This document shows positions 8,833-17,908 of a stretch of DNA of 64,000 nt, piece by piece. Position numbers and translations under genes: made by a program. The notes under the pieces were generated by a model. The model saw only the letters and a program-made list of their open reading frames with translations, did not search any database and was not told the DNA's origin. Source of the stretch: Anaerolineales bacterium (GTDB lineage: Bacteria; Chloroflexota; Anaerolineae; Anaerolineales; Villigracilaceae); the NCBI GenBank assembly GCA_016927315.1, contig JAFGMV010000110.1, positions 1 through 64,000 on the forward strand, given 5' to 3'. Position 1 is the first letter of the stretch, and each line of letters begins with the position of its first letter.

Positions 8833-10392
8833 TTATGGCGTCCCCAGGTACATGCGGGAAAAGAAAAAAGCCAGGAACAAGAGCGCCCACAAAATTCCGC
8901 CATCCCCTTCGAGAACATTGGAAAATACCAGGCTGAGGCGACAGGCTTGGTGGTACATCCACTGAAAAAAGTTATAGGGCGTATCACTCCAGGAGGTGGT
9001 TGGCCCCTTTGGCCGGGTTGTGTGCAAATTCCTGATCATTCTCAGGCGCGACCCGAAACGATAAATAAGCAGCCCTGACACAAACGCAAGCGGTCCGGCA
9101 ATCAAGTTCCCGGGTTCCTGGGCTCCTTCCCATCCCCAGAGACCAAGCAGGATGTGAATGGAAACCAGGATCACAATACCAGCGGGATAAATATTCCTGG
9201 CCCATATGGGCTGGGATTCGATTTTATTCCCAAATGGGTATAAGACATTTCGTATGTATCCGGAGAGCAGTAAAGCCTGGGTAGCGACAAAAAAGGGTGA
9301 TAACCACCAGTAATCCGTCAGGTGGGATGACCAACCAGATGCGGTTGGAGAGAAAGGCAGGGCGCTCAAGCCCCAGGCGCCAGCCAACAGAAGGCGAGTG
9401 AGCCAGCGCTCCTGGATTGAAGACAGAAACAAAGCGCCGCCGACCAGGATCAGGGCGATGCCCCAGGAGACAGAGCCAGCCGGGTTGCCCTGGAGTGCTG
9501 AAGCGACAGAAAGTGCGGCCAGGGCAATGATCCAGAAAGGACGACCATTCAAATCGTTCGATGAGCGGAACCACATCCAACCGCCATAGACCGCGGCCAG
9601 GGCAGTCAGGACCATCAGGTAGGGTATGGCCGGCGAGTTCGTGCTGACCGGGGGGATTCGGGAAAGCAGCATCATGCTGGAAGCTGCTGATACCAGTCTC
9701 AGCGTTGTTCCAAAGCCGCGCCGGATAGCCGATTCGGACGGATAGGGTAAATGCAGGGGGAAAACCCCAAGGCGCAGGCCTGCCGCAATGATCAGGTAGA
9801 TCGTGATTTGAGGAGGGGTTGATCGAAAATCCAGGGGAGATCCATTTGCCAGACTCAGCAGGCTGGCCCAAATTAAAACACCAATCCCGGCCATGCGTGA
9901 TACGAAGGCGAAAATCACCTGCCTGCTGGCTTGTGTACCGGTCACGGTTCGTAATTGTGTTACCAGTTCCACGAGATCGATAGCCGCCCAGACCATAACC
10001 AGGGTTAGTGGATTATCCGCCAGAACAGCCAGCAAACCAAAACCGATTAATGCCAGGGTACCAGCCCAAGAGAGCGGGTTTGGATAATCCTCCAGGGTGG
10101 CAGAGGTCAATATTACAGATAATGCCAGTGTTGTCAGGCTGATTGCATAAGGCCAGGAGAAAGCGTCGATGACAAATCTAGGCGACTCAGGAAACATGGC
10201 TGCCGGTTTCCAGGATGGGAGTTCAAAGATAACCGGTGTATGAAATTGCCAGATAATGGTGGTGATCCATGCAAGCAGGATGCCGCCTGCTGCAACCAGC
10301 CAGGTGTAGCGAAATTCTGGCCTGATCCATTGCAGGATCAACAGGGTCAAGGCTGTCAGGAAGATGAGAGAAGTAGTTAGAGGGATTATCAT
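8833..10392 (-). CDS. Complex I/Mrp antiporter-like membrane subunit (NuoL/HyfB-like)
   Basis: A hydrophobic protein of about 519 aa that opens the three-gene membrane operon. The stretch LVMVWAAIDLVELVTQLRTV and the later FPLHLPYPSESAIRRG resemble the discontinuous-helix region of NuoL/NuoM/HyfB-type subunits. I chose the ATG at 10392, immediately before the first membrane helix. A TTG at 10440 would add 16 residues and cannot be excluded, since neither start has a strong Shine-Dalgarno site. The family couples redox-driven changes to H+ or Na+ transport; here the redox partner is not visible. Confidence 0.75.
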   Translation of the reverse strand: MIIPLTTSLIFLTALTLLILQWIRPEFRYTWLVAAGGILLAWITTIIWQFHTPVIFELPSWKPAAMFPESPRFVIDAFSWPYAISLTTLALSVILTSATLEDYPNPLSWAGTLALIGFGLLAVLADNPLTLVMVWAAIDLVELVTQLRTVTGTQASRQVIFAFVSRMAGIGVLIWASLLSLANGSPLDFRSTPPQITIYLIIAAGLRLGVFPLHLPYPSESAIRRGFGTTLRLVSAASSMMLLSRIPPVSTNSPAIPYLMVLTALAAVYGGWMWFRSSNDLNGRPFWIIALAALSVASALQGNPAGSVSWGIALILVGGALFLSSIQERWLTRLLLAGAWGLSALPFSPTASGWSSHLTDYWWLSPFFVATQALLLSGYIRNVLYPFGNKIESQPIWARNIYPAGIVILVSIHILLGLWGWEGAQEPGNLIAGPLAFVSGLLIYRFGSRLRMIRNLHTTRPKGPTTSWSDTPYNFFQWMYHQACRLSLVFSNVLEGDGGILWALLFLAFFFSRMYLGTP

Positions 10393-10514
10393 AGGATGAG
10401 ATAATTTTATCAGGTTTGTTGGAACAATTCTGTTGTACAATCGGCAGGTGAACGGGCATACAAGAAATTGACTGACAGGAGCCAGTCGTAGAGATAATTA
10501 TATAGAGGTGATGA

Positions 10515-11813
10515 TTGTCCATTCAAAAACATTCTCGTGGAACAAAGCTGACAGGCTGTATGGTTTTTATTGTGATTATGGCGGGAATGTTCCCGTCTGC
10601 CTGTTCTGGTGTGTCGGAACAAGATCCGGTGTTAATCACACCCGACGGCGCCTTCATTACCTCGACACCTTTTCAACCAGGTGCAGATGCGGCGCCGGTA
10701 ATTTCTGGCACCAAGACACCCATACCCACAACAACCCCGCTCCGGAATATTATTCTCGAAAAATCACAATATCCCACAACAACGGCTGCTGCAGAAATCG
10801 TGGAAAGCGGGGTTCCTTTTCTTCAACCGCAAAGCGTCAATCCCCTGACCGGGCTGCTGGTCGCTGACGCAGCGTTGTTGGACCGCCGGCCAATCGCGAT
10901 AAAGATAACCAATTACCCCCGTTATGTGCGTCCACAGTTTGGGTTATCCCGTTCTGATGTAGTCTTTGAATATTATATTGAAGATCAATTGACACGCTTT
11001 ATTGCGGTCTTTTATGGACAGAGTCCGGAACAGGTCGGGCCGGTTCGATCCGGACGATTCTTTGATGAGCACATTGCCCGTATGTATCATGCGTTTCTGG
11101 TTTTCAAGTATGCCGATGAGCGCGTCTTTACTCATCTCAAGGAGAGTGATATATCCGATTTTCTGGTTGTGCCCAGCAATGGCGCCTGTCCCCCATTCCT
11201 GGTCGGTAAAGATGCTGTAGATACTTATAACAATATATTTTTCAACACGACCCGGTTAAATACCTGTGTCCAGAATAAGGAGATCGATAACTCGCGGCAG
11301 AAAATTAAAAGCGGCTTTTTCTATAACTGGGAAGTACCTTCTACTTTATCCGGCGAAGTAGTCTACACCAGCTATTCAGTGGATGATTATAATTACTGGG
11401 AATACGATCCGGACTCAAAACGCTATTATCGTTACCAGGAAGTGGATGATACGCGTAACGGCAAACCGGAAACGTATGCGTTGTTAAATGACCGGCTGAC
11501 GGGCGAACCTGTTACTGCTGAAAATGTTATTGTACTGTTTGTTTCACATAATTTTGCCAACCAGTGGGACCAGGAAGATGAAGTCTATCATATCGATTTG
11601 TTAAACTCAGGGAATGCGATCGTTTTTCGTGATGGCCTGGCGGTTCGGGGGAAATGGTACCGGTCCGACATCGATCAACCCCTGCTCATTACAGATCTAT
11701 ATGGTCTTGCTGTGCCCTTGCGACCCGGCAGGACCTTTTACCAGATTATCGGCATTTCGTCGGTTTTCTGGCAGGATGGCAAAGAATGGCGTTTTGTTTT
11801 CAGTACACCGTAA
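10515..11813 (+). CDS. DUF3048-family lipoprotein (YerB-like)
   Basis: A 432-aa exported lipoprotein. The signal segment ends in the lipobox PSAC (Cys near 33), followed by a Thr/Pro-rich linker. The mature part carries SVNPLTGLLVADAALLDRRP and GLSRSDVVFEYYIEDQLTRF, typical of the DUF3048 N-terminal domain, and a C-terminal half with WYRSDIDQPLLITDLYG. Its function is unknown in the family. The start is TTG at 10515, supported by GAGGTGA four bases upstream. It is divergent from the antiporter operon. Confidence 0.88.
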   Translation: MSIQKHSRGTKLTGCMVFIVIMAGMFPSACSGVSEQDPVLITPDGAFITSTPFQPGADAAPVISGTKTPIPTTTPLRNIILEKSQYPTTTAAAEIVESGVPFLQPQSVNPLTGLLVADAALLDRRPIAIKITNYPRYVRPQFGLSRSDVVFEYYIEDQLTRFIAVFYGQSPEQVGPVRSGRFFDEHIARMYHAFLVFKYADERVFTHLKESDISDFLVVPSNGACPPFLVGKDAVDTYNNIFFNTTRLNTCVQNKEIDNSRQKIKSGFFYNWEVPSTLSGEVVYTSYSVDDYNYWEYDPDSKRYYRYQEVDDTRNGKPETYALLNDRLTGEPVTAENVIVLFVSHNFANQWDQEDEVYHIDLLNSGNAIVFRDGLAVRGKWYRSDIDQPLLITDLYGLAVPLRPGRTFYQIIGISSVFWQDGKEWRFVFSTP

Positions 11814-12237
11814 CAAGTAAAATGTTCCGGAACCAGGGAATCATTGCGCCGGGTTGAGGGCGGCGGCATAACCGCAGGAAGACATGACAGTTCTTATGGT
11901 GAGGGCAAGCGCGTCTACATGCGATGATCTGGTCGTATTTTGAGCATAACTGATCCTGTTGTGGAAAAAAAGCGCACCCTGCCCTCTCCCGGTGGGAGAG
12001 GGGGAAGTCGTCCTGATTGGCGCCATGCTTGAGGCGATGGAAAATTATCTGGTACAGGATGGATGGCTTTGGAAGACTCTTATACAGGAAAAACAAGCCT
12101 CTAATGGCAATTTGAGCATACATTCAACGCGATTGTCCTGCTCTTAGGGGATTGTCGGAGCGTGGTGGGGAGGGTAAAATACTAAGGTGTCAAAAGGCCG
12201 CAGGTTTGACTGGCGCTTTTTTGCAAGAGGAGACCGT
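11814..12237. other. Intergenic stretch with a short perfect hairpin
   Basis: I find no convincing gene in these 424 bp; open frames here are short and without usable start sites. The one notable structure is a perfect 9-bp hairpin, CCCTCTCCC - GGT - GGGAGAGGG, at 11982-12002. It is not followed by a T run, so it is more likely a dispersed repeat or an mRNA structure than a terminator. Confidence 0.5.
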
Positions 12238-12777
12238 ATGACATTTGACCCTGCTTTTCTGAGCAACTTTGTACTTGTTTTAACGGCTTTCGGAGGGGCG
12301 TTTTTAGCAGCCCTTTGGATCAGTCTGATCTATTGGACTTATCGCGACACCCGGAGTCGGACTCGAGATCGCCTGGTGCAGATCTTGTCGACACTGCTTG
12401 TTGCGGTTTTGAATATTCCCGGGATACTGGTGTATCTGATCCTGCGGCCAAACAGGACGCTTGAAGAAGAGTACCAGCAAACACTGGAAGAAGAGGCATT
12501 GCTGCAGGCATTGGAAGATTTACCTCTCTGCCCGGGTTGTGAACGCCGTGTGAGGGATGACTGGCAGGTCTGTCCAAACTGCCACACCAAACTGAAAAAG
12601 GATTGCCATAACTGTGGGAAGCTGATGGAACTTCCCTGGAATCTATGCCCTTTTTGCGGGACTCCCGCTCCGGGTATGCGAATGGAGGGAGCTAACCTGG
12701 ATGATGCCTTGCGTGAATTGGAATTGTCGCAGCAGGGAAGTGATGATGAAGATCGATCGGGGAAGTCAGTCGGCTGA
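12238..12777 (+). CDS. Membrane protein with double zinc ribbon
   Basis: A 179-aa protein with two N-terminal membrane helices (about 10-35 and 50-70), a short acidic helix, then two zinc-ribbon knuckle pairs: CPGC...CPNC and CHNC...CPFC. The architecture suggests a membrane-tethered cytoplasmic zinc-ribbon (DZR) protein; the partner is unknown. The ATG at 12238 has AGAGGAGA just upstream, so the longer open frame from 12187 is not used. It stands alone between two lipoprotein genes. Confidence 0.82.
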   Translation: MTFDPAFLSNFVLVLTAFGGAFLAALWISLIYWTYRDTRSRTRDRLVQILSTLLVAVLNIPGILVYLILRPNRTLEEEYQQTLEEEALLQALEDLPLCPGCERRVRDDWQVCPNCHTKLKKDCHNCGKLMELPWNLCPFCGTPAPGMRMEGANLDDALRELELSQQGSDDEDRSGKSVG

Positions 12778-12919
12778 TCTTATCCGCGGCAGACCGGCTG
12801 TGATTTACAATTGTTCAATTCGATCACTGTATTCTTATTGATGCTGGCGATTTCATTTAAAAAATGAATTGTGTAAGTCTTTTCAGGCCGTTCTATAGGG
12901 ATTGGCCTGACTTTTTGTC

Positions 12920-14623
12920 ATGGATAATGCGATGCGGAAAAGTTTTTCATTAATATTATTTGTTGTTTCCCTTCTGGCCGCGTGCCGGCCATCGGCAGCC
13001 GGAACACCAACGGTAACCCCAACTCCAACGCCTGTTCCTGTGGCGGCCCCTTCATTCTCGGGTTTATGGATGGGAAAATCTGTCCCGGAAAAACTGCGGC
13101 AGGATGCTTTTTCCTGGGGCCAGCCGGTAGTGACCTCGGCCAAACAGACCGCCCTCCAGCTTGATTTTTCCCCGACTGTTGGCGGCCATTCTATTGATTG
13201 GGTTTATGCCCTGGCGGCGCCGTTTCCGACAATAATAGACGGTGTCACCGAGGAAGAATTACTGCAAGCCTGGAGCGGCTCTCAAGCAGGTGTACTTGAT
13301 GGCCAGGTGTGGATGACAGATGATACCCTGGCAGCGTTCACACTGCTGTGGGGTGAACCGGCTCAGGGACTGGTCCGAATTGAAAATTCTGATGAGCTGC
13401 TCCAGCTGGCCTGGGATAACAAGCCTGCCTGGGCGATTATCCCATTTGAAAATGTTGAGCCGCGCTGGAAGGTGCTGAGCGTAAACGGACAATCTCCTAT
13501 TCACAAAGACTTTGTGAAGGAAGAATACCCGCTGGTCATCCATTTTGAATTAACCTGCACCGCAGACTGTCCGGGCGATCTTCCGTCTGGCAATCACGAT
13601 CCGTCCAAAATAACGACTGTCGTTATGACCGGTGTGACTGCGATGGTACGAGCTACAGCCTACACAATGGAGTTGAAGGGGGCGACTACCCCGGGCGCCC
13701 GCATCCAGGAATGGTTATATCTGGCCGATATCGCCCATGTCAGTAATGAAGTGCCATTTTTTGACAAATGCCCCCCACCGAACCCGAACTATCTGGGTTA
13801 TATTTTTTGCAGTAACCCGGAATATATTGTTCTCTTCGATTATCTTGGGATTGACGTGGTTGAGTTGACTGGCGATCACTTCGATAATTATGGGGTGGAG
13901 GCGATGTTACAAACCCTCGATACTTACAAGCGCCATAACATGCAGTATTATGGCGGCGGCGCTAATATTGATGAAGCCATCCAACCCATTCTGGTTGAAG
14001 CCAATGGAGTAAAGTTCGCCTTTATTGCCTGTAATGCCAAGGGTGAACGATACTATCCGAAAGCCGCCAAGAATCGACCTGGCGCGGCGCCCTGTCTCAG
14101 GGAATATATGACGGATCAGATCGCCTCACTGCGGTCTCAGGGGTATATTCCCATTGCGACCTTCCAGCATGAGGAATACTATTCGCCGGAGCCCCGTCCG
14201 GAGCAGCTGCGCGATTTCCGTATGATGGCTGACGCTGGCGCCGTACTCGTGAGCGGCAGTCAGGCCCATTTCCCGCAGATGATGGAATTCTACGGAGATT
14301 CTTTTATCCACTATGGATTGGGCAACTTGTTCTTTGACCAGATGTATTACACTTATCCAGATGGAAGAGTGACAACGCTTACCCGGAGAGAATTCATTGA
14401 CCGGCATGTTTTTTATGACGGCGCCTATATCAATACGGAACTATTGACTGCAATGCTGTCGGATTATGCCAGCCCTATCCCGATGACCGAAGCAGAGCGA
14501 TATGAATTCCTGGCAGATTACTTTAATGCTTCCGGTTGGGGTCCTTTCCCGCCTTATCCTGAACCGGAGCCGGGTCCAACGCCAACCCCAATCAGCGTGC
14601 CAGCCCTGACCCCGCAGAAGTAA
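12920..14623 (+). CDS. CapA-family lipoprotein (PGA_cap metallophosphatase fold)
   Basis: A 567-aa exported lipoprotein with lipobox LLAAC and a Thr/Pro-rich linker. An N-terminal domain of about 190 aa of unknown type precedes a CapA-like domain. Visible CapA features are ELTGDHFDNYG, FAFIACNAKGE, TFQHEEYY, and a C-terminal VLVSGSQAHFP with FIHYGLGNLFFDQ. CapA proteins were linked to poly-gamma-glutamate capsules, but most family members have no assigned reaction. The next gene begins 13 bp downstream, so the two may be cotranscribed. Confidence 0.88.
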   Translation: MDNAMRKSFSLILFVVSLLAACRPSAAGTPTVTPTPTPVPVAAPSFSGLWMGKSVPEKLRQDAFSWGQPVVTSAKQTALQLDFSPTVGGHSIDWVYALAAPFPTIIDGVTEEELLQAWSGSQAGVLDGQVWMTDDTLAAFTLLWGEPAQGLVRIENSDELLQLAWDNKPAWAIIPFENVEPRWKVLSVNGQSPIHKDFVKEEYPLVIHFELTCTADCPGDLPSGNHDPSKITTVVMTGVTAMVRATAYTMELKGATTPGARIQEWLYLADIAHVSNEVPFFDKCPPPNPNYLGYIFCSNPEYIVLFDYLGIDVVELTGDHFDNYGVEAMLQTLDTYKRHNMQYYGGGANIDEAIQPILVEANGVKFAFIACNAKGERYYPKAAKNRPGAAPCLREYMTDQIASLRSQGYIPIATFQHEEYYSPEPRPEQLRDFRMMADAGAVLVSGSQAHFPQMMEFYGDSFIHYGLGNLFFDQMYYTYPDGRVTTLTRREFIDRHVFYDGAYINTELLTAMLSDYASPIPMTEAERYEFLADYFNASGWGPFPPYPEPEPGPTPTPISVPALTPQK

Positions 14624-14635
14624 GGAAATCAGTAT

Positions 14636-15289
14636 GTGTTACCAGGACACAGGTCTATGAATATATTTGATATTACCCTTCCGGTGTCGAAACGTGTGCC
14701 AACCTGGCCTGGTGACCCGGAGATCTTGGTTCAACAGATCGAAGCGATGGACAAAGGTTCAAGTTACAACCTGACTTACCTCCACACAAGTGCTCACTCC
14801 GGCACCCATGTGGATGCTCCGCATCACTTTTTGAATAACAACAATACTGTCGAGGATCTTCCCCTGGAGGTGTTGACCGGCAGCGCTTATGTGGCAGTGC
14901 TTCGAAGTGATATTATGCAGATTACAGCCGGTGTTTTGGATAGCATGCAAATCCCGCTGGGAGTTGAACGCCTGCTTTTCAAAACGCGGAATTCAAAATT
15001 CTGGGCAAATGGAGAAACTGAGTTCCAAACGGATTACACCGCCGTAGTAAAGGATGGCGCTGAGTGGTTGGTGACCCGGGGGATAAGGCTGGTCGGAATT
15101 GATTACCTGTCAATTGCCCCATTTAAAGATGGAACTCAGGTGCATCGGATATTGTTGAATGCAGGCATGGTCATTGTTGAAGGTCTGGATTTGTCGAAGG
15201 TGTCAGAGGGGCGCTACCAGCTTTATTGCCTGCCGATCAAATTGGTTGGTGCAGACGGTGCGCCCGCCCGGGCGATATTGATCAGGTAA
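14636..15289 (+). CDS. Cyclase-family hydrolase (kynurenine formamidase-like)
   Basis: A protein of about 217 aa of the Cyclase (PF04199) family. It carries the metal motif HSGTHVDAPHH around residues 55-65 and a VPTWPGDP segment near the start, both typical of kynurenine formamidase and related metal-dependent amidohydrolases. The GTG at 14636 follows AAGGA at suitable spacing. An ATG at 14657 would give the more usual N-terminus MNIFDITLP, so the start is uncertain. Without tryptophan-pathway neighbours the substrate stays open. Confidence 0.85.
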   Translation: MLPGHRSMNIFDITLPVSKRVPTWPGDPEILVQQIEAMDKGSSYNLTYLHTSAHSGTHVDAPHHFLNNNNTVEDLPLEVLTGSAYVAVLRSDIMQITAGVLDSMQIPLGVERLLFKTRNSKFWANGETEFQTDYTAVVKDGAEWLVTRGIRLVGIDYLSIAPFKDGTQVHRILLNAGMVIVEGLDLSKVSEGRYQLYCLPIKLVGADGAPARAILIR

Positions 15290-15337
15290 ATAGCCAGATG
15301 GGGACAGATGTCGGGCTGTTAGCCAGGCGGCCGGTTA

Positions 15338-16153
15338 CTATTTTCCGCTGGAATTCATTTCCTTGCGAACGGTATGGTAAAGACTTTCTGCTTTCAACTC
15401 GCTAAGGGCCAGGCAGGGAGCCTCCAGGTGTTTGGATAACATTCGAGCCAGGCCCTGGTCAAATGCCTGGTGTTCCATGTTAATCACGATGCTGCGAACC
15501 TTCTCGTTGGCAATCAAATCAGCGAAGCGATAGGCTTCGTCTTGGGGAGGTTGTGGACCAACGGAAACATTACCGGCGCCATCGGTCAAGATAATGAGCA
15601 GCGGTTCTACATCGGGATGAGAATACTTCTCCTGGCGCAGTACATCATATGCCATTAGCAGCCCGGCCGAAAGCGGGGTCTTTCCGCCAACCGGAATATC
15701 TGCCAGTGCGCGCTGTGCAAGTTGAATAGAATTGGTTGGGGGCAGGATCAGCGTTGCTCGATCTTTTTGAAAGACGATTAATCCAACCCGATCCCTTCTT
15801 TGATAAGCATCAGTCAGGAGAGACAGGATGGCCCCCTTGGTGGCGTTCATCCTTTCCGCGACTGCCATCGACCAGGAAGCGTCTACCAGGAAAAGCACCA
15901 GGTTTGCTACTTTCTTAACGCGTATTTTGCGCTGCAGATCACTTTTGCGGATAGCAAACGCCACTTTTTTGCGCTGCTCACTGCGTTCTTTCTGGTGCGG
16001 GGCGGCAGCCCGGAATGTGGCGTCGAACGCGACGTCGTTGGTCTTGCCATTCGCCGGGGTAGCCCGAATATAGCGACCATGCTTGCGTTCTGTACGGGTT
16101 AGTGAACGACGCCCGGCATGGTGTCTGGTTAGTTTATCGAGCGGGGTATTCAA
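15338..16153 (-). CDS. chlD: ChlD/CobT-like VWA part of a metal chelatase, in the -1 frame relative to ChlI
   Basis: A von Willebrand A domain of the Mg/Co-chelatase D type, with MIDAS residues in FLVDASWSM (DxSxS), GGKTPLSAG and LTDG. The open frame actually continues upstream without a stop to about 16309 as an acidic linker (LDDEVEEGPETGQPEP, then NIKVGETFDPRRLNTPLDKL), but it has no ATG there. The TTG at 16153 is a poor start because the conserved DPRRLNTPL segment is cut by it. The linker joins the ChlI frame exactly at a run of nine A, so this is probably the 3' part of one AAA-VWA gene of about 684 codons. The partner would be a CobN/ChlH-type subunit outside the window. Confidence 0.88.
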   Translation of the reverse strand: MNTPLDKLTRHHAGRRSLTRTERKHGRYIRATPANGKTNDVAFDATFRAAAPHQKERSEQRKKVAFAIRKSDLQRKIRVKKVANLVLFLVDASWSMAVAERMNATKGAILSLLTDAYQRRDRVGLIVFQKDRATLILPPTNSIQLAQRALADIPVGGKTPLSAGLLMAYDVLRQEKYSHPDVEPLLIILTDGAGNVSVGPQPPQDEAYRFADLIANEKVRSIVINMEHQAFDQGLARMLSKHLEAPCLALSELKAESLYHTVRKEMNSSGK

Positions 16154-16293
16154 ACGACGCGGATCGAAGGTCTCACCGACCTTGATATTTTGTCCGCCTT
16201 CCCACCAGTTGCTTGAGGCAGTGTCGAAGACCTCTTTCGAGTTTGGTTCTGGCTGGCCTGTCTCGGGGCCTTCTTCGACCTCGTCATCCAGCC

Positions 16294-16309
16294 TTAAGTT
16301 TTTTTTTGA
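16294..16309 (-). promoter_or_regulatory. Candidate -1 ribosomal frameshift site
   Basis: Read on the minus strand, the 0 frame is GAT CAA AAA AAA ACT TAA. A slip of one base back on the A run (T run on plus at 16299-16307) continues as AAC TTA AGG CTG GAT GAC GAG into the VWA frame. A_AAA_AAA is a classical slippery heptamer. A possible stem GGCTGG / CCAGCC begins about 5 bases downstream. The site lies where homologous single-chain AAA-VWA proteins have their acidic linker. Confidence 0.6.
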
Positions 16310-17391
16310 TCAGTATCCTGTTCGGCCTTTTGGCTGTTGTCGGCTTCACCTTCCGAATTGGTCTCTCCGGCTAACTGCTCAATGCGTTCCTGGAGTTGCT
16401 CGGTAGTCATCTCGGCTTGCTGGAATGGCGTGCGCTTGATCCTGTGCGGGAGCGCCAGTTCAGCTGCCAGGGCAATATCGAGATCGGTGATGGTTGTGCG
16501 TCCGTCGAAGGCGGCCTGGGCGCGGGCTGTCTTTAGGATCACCAGGTCTGCGCGATGACCGTCGACATTTAAAGAAGATGTGAGTGCGGCAATTGACAGC
16601 AAATCCCGATTGGTATAGCTGACCTGATTGACAAGCGTGCGGGCTTGTGAAATTTTGTTGGAGAGTTCCTGCTCTTTTTGCAGCCATTCTTGGCGGAATG
16701 CTTCGGTATCTCTCTCATAAGCCAGATTGCGTTCCATAATGATCACGCGTTCCCGGGCATTTCGAATACCAACTATCTCTACAGAAAGCGCAAAGCGGTC
16801 CAGTAATTGGGGGCGTAGATCACCTTCTTCAGGGTTCATAGTACCGACCAGGATGAAGCGCGCTGGGTGCGAGAAGGAAATCCCTTCGCGTTCAACGATG
16901 TTCATTCCCATGGCGGCCGAGTCGAGCAGCAGGTCTACAACGTGGTCGTCTAGTAAATTCACTTCATCTATGTACAACAATCCACGGTTGGCCGAGGCCA
17001 GGATGCCGGGTTCAAAATGACGTTCCCCTTTCTGGATTGCTTTTTCAATGTCAAGAGTGCCAACCACGCGGTCTTCTGTTGCAGATACTGGCAGATTGAT
17101 GAAAGGGGTCGGTCGGGCTGCTGTGGGAAGTTCAGCGCCGCCGGACGCGCGTTCCCGGCATTCTGTACACCAGGTGTTAGGTTTGTCCGGGTCACAGCCA
17201 AACCGGCAATCCTGGACGATCTCAACGTTGGGCAGCAATGCCGCCAGAGAACGGGCTGCGGTCGACTTGGCAGTACCTCGTTCACCACGAATAAGGACGC
17301 CCCCAATGCGTGTATCGACTGCATTGAGGATTAACGCGCGGATCATACGTTCCTGTCCGACAATTGCTGTAAAGGGAAAAATTGCTGGCAT
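16294..17391 (-). CDS. chlI: ChlI/BchI-type AAA+ ATPase of a metal chelatase
   Basis: A 365-aa AAA+ domain of the Mg/Co-chelatase I type. Walker A is GERGTAKST, Walker B is LLYIDEVNLL, and TMNPEEGDLRPQLLDRF is the diagnostic sensor region. An internal insertion carries cysteines in CRFGCDPDKP and CTECRE, as in cobalt-chelatase relatives. The protein ends in a Glu/Gln/Lys-rich tail and stops at TAA within the A run. It likely energises metal insertion into a tetrapyrrole, with cobalt for B12 as the best guess in a non-phototroph, because chlorophyll genes are absent. A frameshifted long form would add the VWA domain. Confidence 0.93.
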   Translation of the reverse strand: MPAIFPFTAIVGQERMIRALILNAVDTRIGGVLIRGERGTAKSTAARSLAALLPNVEIVQDCRFGCDPDKPNTWCTECRERASGGAELPTAARPTPFINLPVSATEDRVVGTLDIEKAIQKGERHFEPGILASANRGLLYIDEVNLLDDHVVDLLLDSAAMGMNIVEREGISFSHPARFILVGTMNPEEGDLRPQLLDRFALSVEIVGIRNARERVIIMERNLAYERDTEAFRQEWLQKEQELSNKISQARTLVNQVSYTNRDLLSIAALTSSLNVDGHRADLVILKTARAQAAFDGRTTITDLDIALAAELALPHRIKRTPFQQAEMTTEQLQERIEQLAGETNSEGEADNSQKAEQDTDQKKT

Positions 17392-17413
17392 AATAAAATA
17401 ACCTCAGACACGT

Positions 17414-17441
17414 ATTATAATCCACCTCTTCTTTATGACAA
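17414..17441 (-). promoter_or_regulatory. Promoter of the chelatase gene
   Basis: On the minus strand TTGTCA (17441-17436) and TATAAT (17419-17414) are separated by 16 bp, with the -10 box about 22 bp upstream of the chlI ATG. GAGG lies between the -10 box and the start. Confidence 0.6.
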
Positions 17442-17495
17442 GGGGGGCTTTGCCATTGGGTAAGCGCATTAGAAAAAAATTACCCATCATAACGA

Positions 17496-17600
17496 TGTCA
17501 TTGCGAGTGAGTGTTCTTCACCAAGCGAAGCAATCTCCTGATTTCAGGATTTTGCCCATTTAACGCGAGATTGCTTCGGGCTGACGCCTTCGCAATGACA
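17496..17600. repeat. Imperfect palindromic repeat (TGTCATTGCGAG type)
   Basis: The left arm begins TGTCATTGCGAG and continues to CGAAGCAATCTC. The right arm, GAGATTGCTTCG ... CGCAATGACA, is its inverted counterpart, giving an interrupted hairpin of about 105 bp. Elements with this consensus are dispersed in many bacterial genomes. Together with the S1 promoter it occupies the 517-bp gap 17392-17908, in which I see no gene. Confidence 0.75.
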
Positions 17601-17847
17601 GGTCACTCTTGTTTTTGACTGTAAATAATCCAAATGCGCTTGCCCCAGGTGCTTTGCCTTTATGATACCTGATAACTGATGGCTAAACGGTTATTGAAAA
17701 AGCGGGTCTCATGAGGCTGAAAACATTGTCTGTGTTGTTGTTCACAAACCAGGCGTTGATGATGGATATCTACAATCTGACCGATCAGGTGTTTATTTAT
17801 TCCCTTCTGAGCGGATAACTTCATAGTAAAACAACTCCTGCTTAGGG

Positions 17848-17876
17848 TTGCAAAGTTGTTCATTACACCTTATAAT
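17848..17876 (+). promoter_or_regulatory. Promoter of the S1 gene
   Basis: TTGCAA (17848-17853) and TATAAT (17871-17876) are spaced by 17 bp, 33 bp before the start of the S1 gene. Confidence 0.7.
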
Positions 17877-17908
17877 CCAGGTTACATTTTTTAATCGGAG
17901 TTAGTCAC

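Noticed and set aside
16154-16301. Independent start codon for the VWA protein
   Set aside because: No ATG or GTG with a Shine-Dalgarno site exists in the linker, and the conserved sequence begins upstream of the only TTG.
17660-17863. 67-aa minus-strand open frame before S1
   Set aside because: It is antisense to the S1 promoter region and has no family resemblance or good start.
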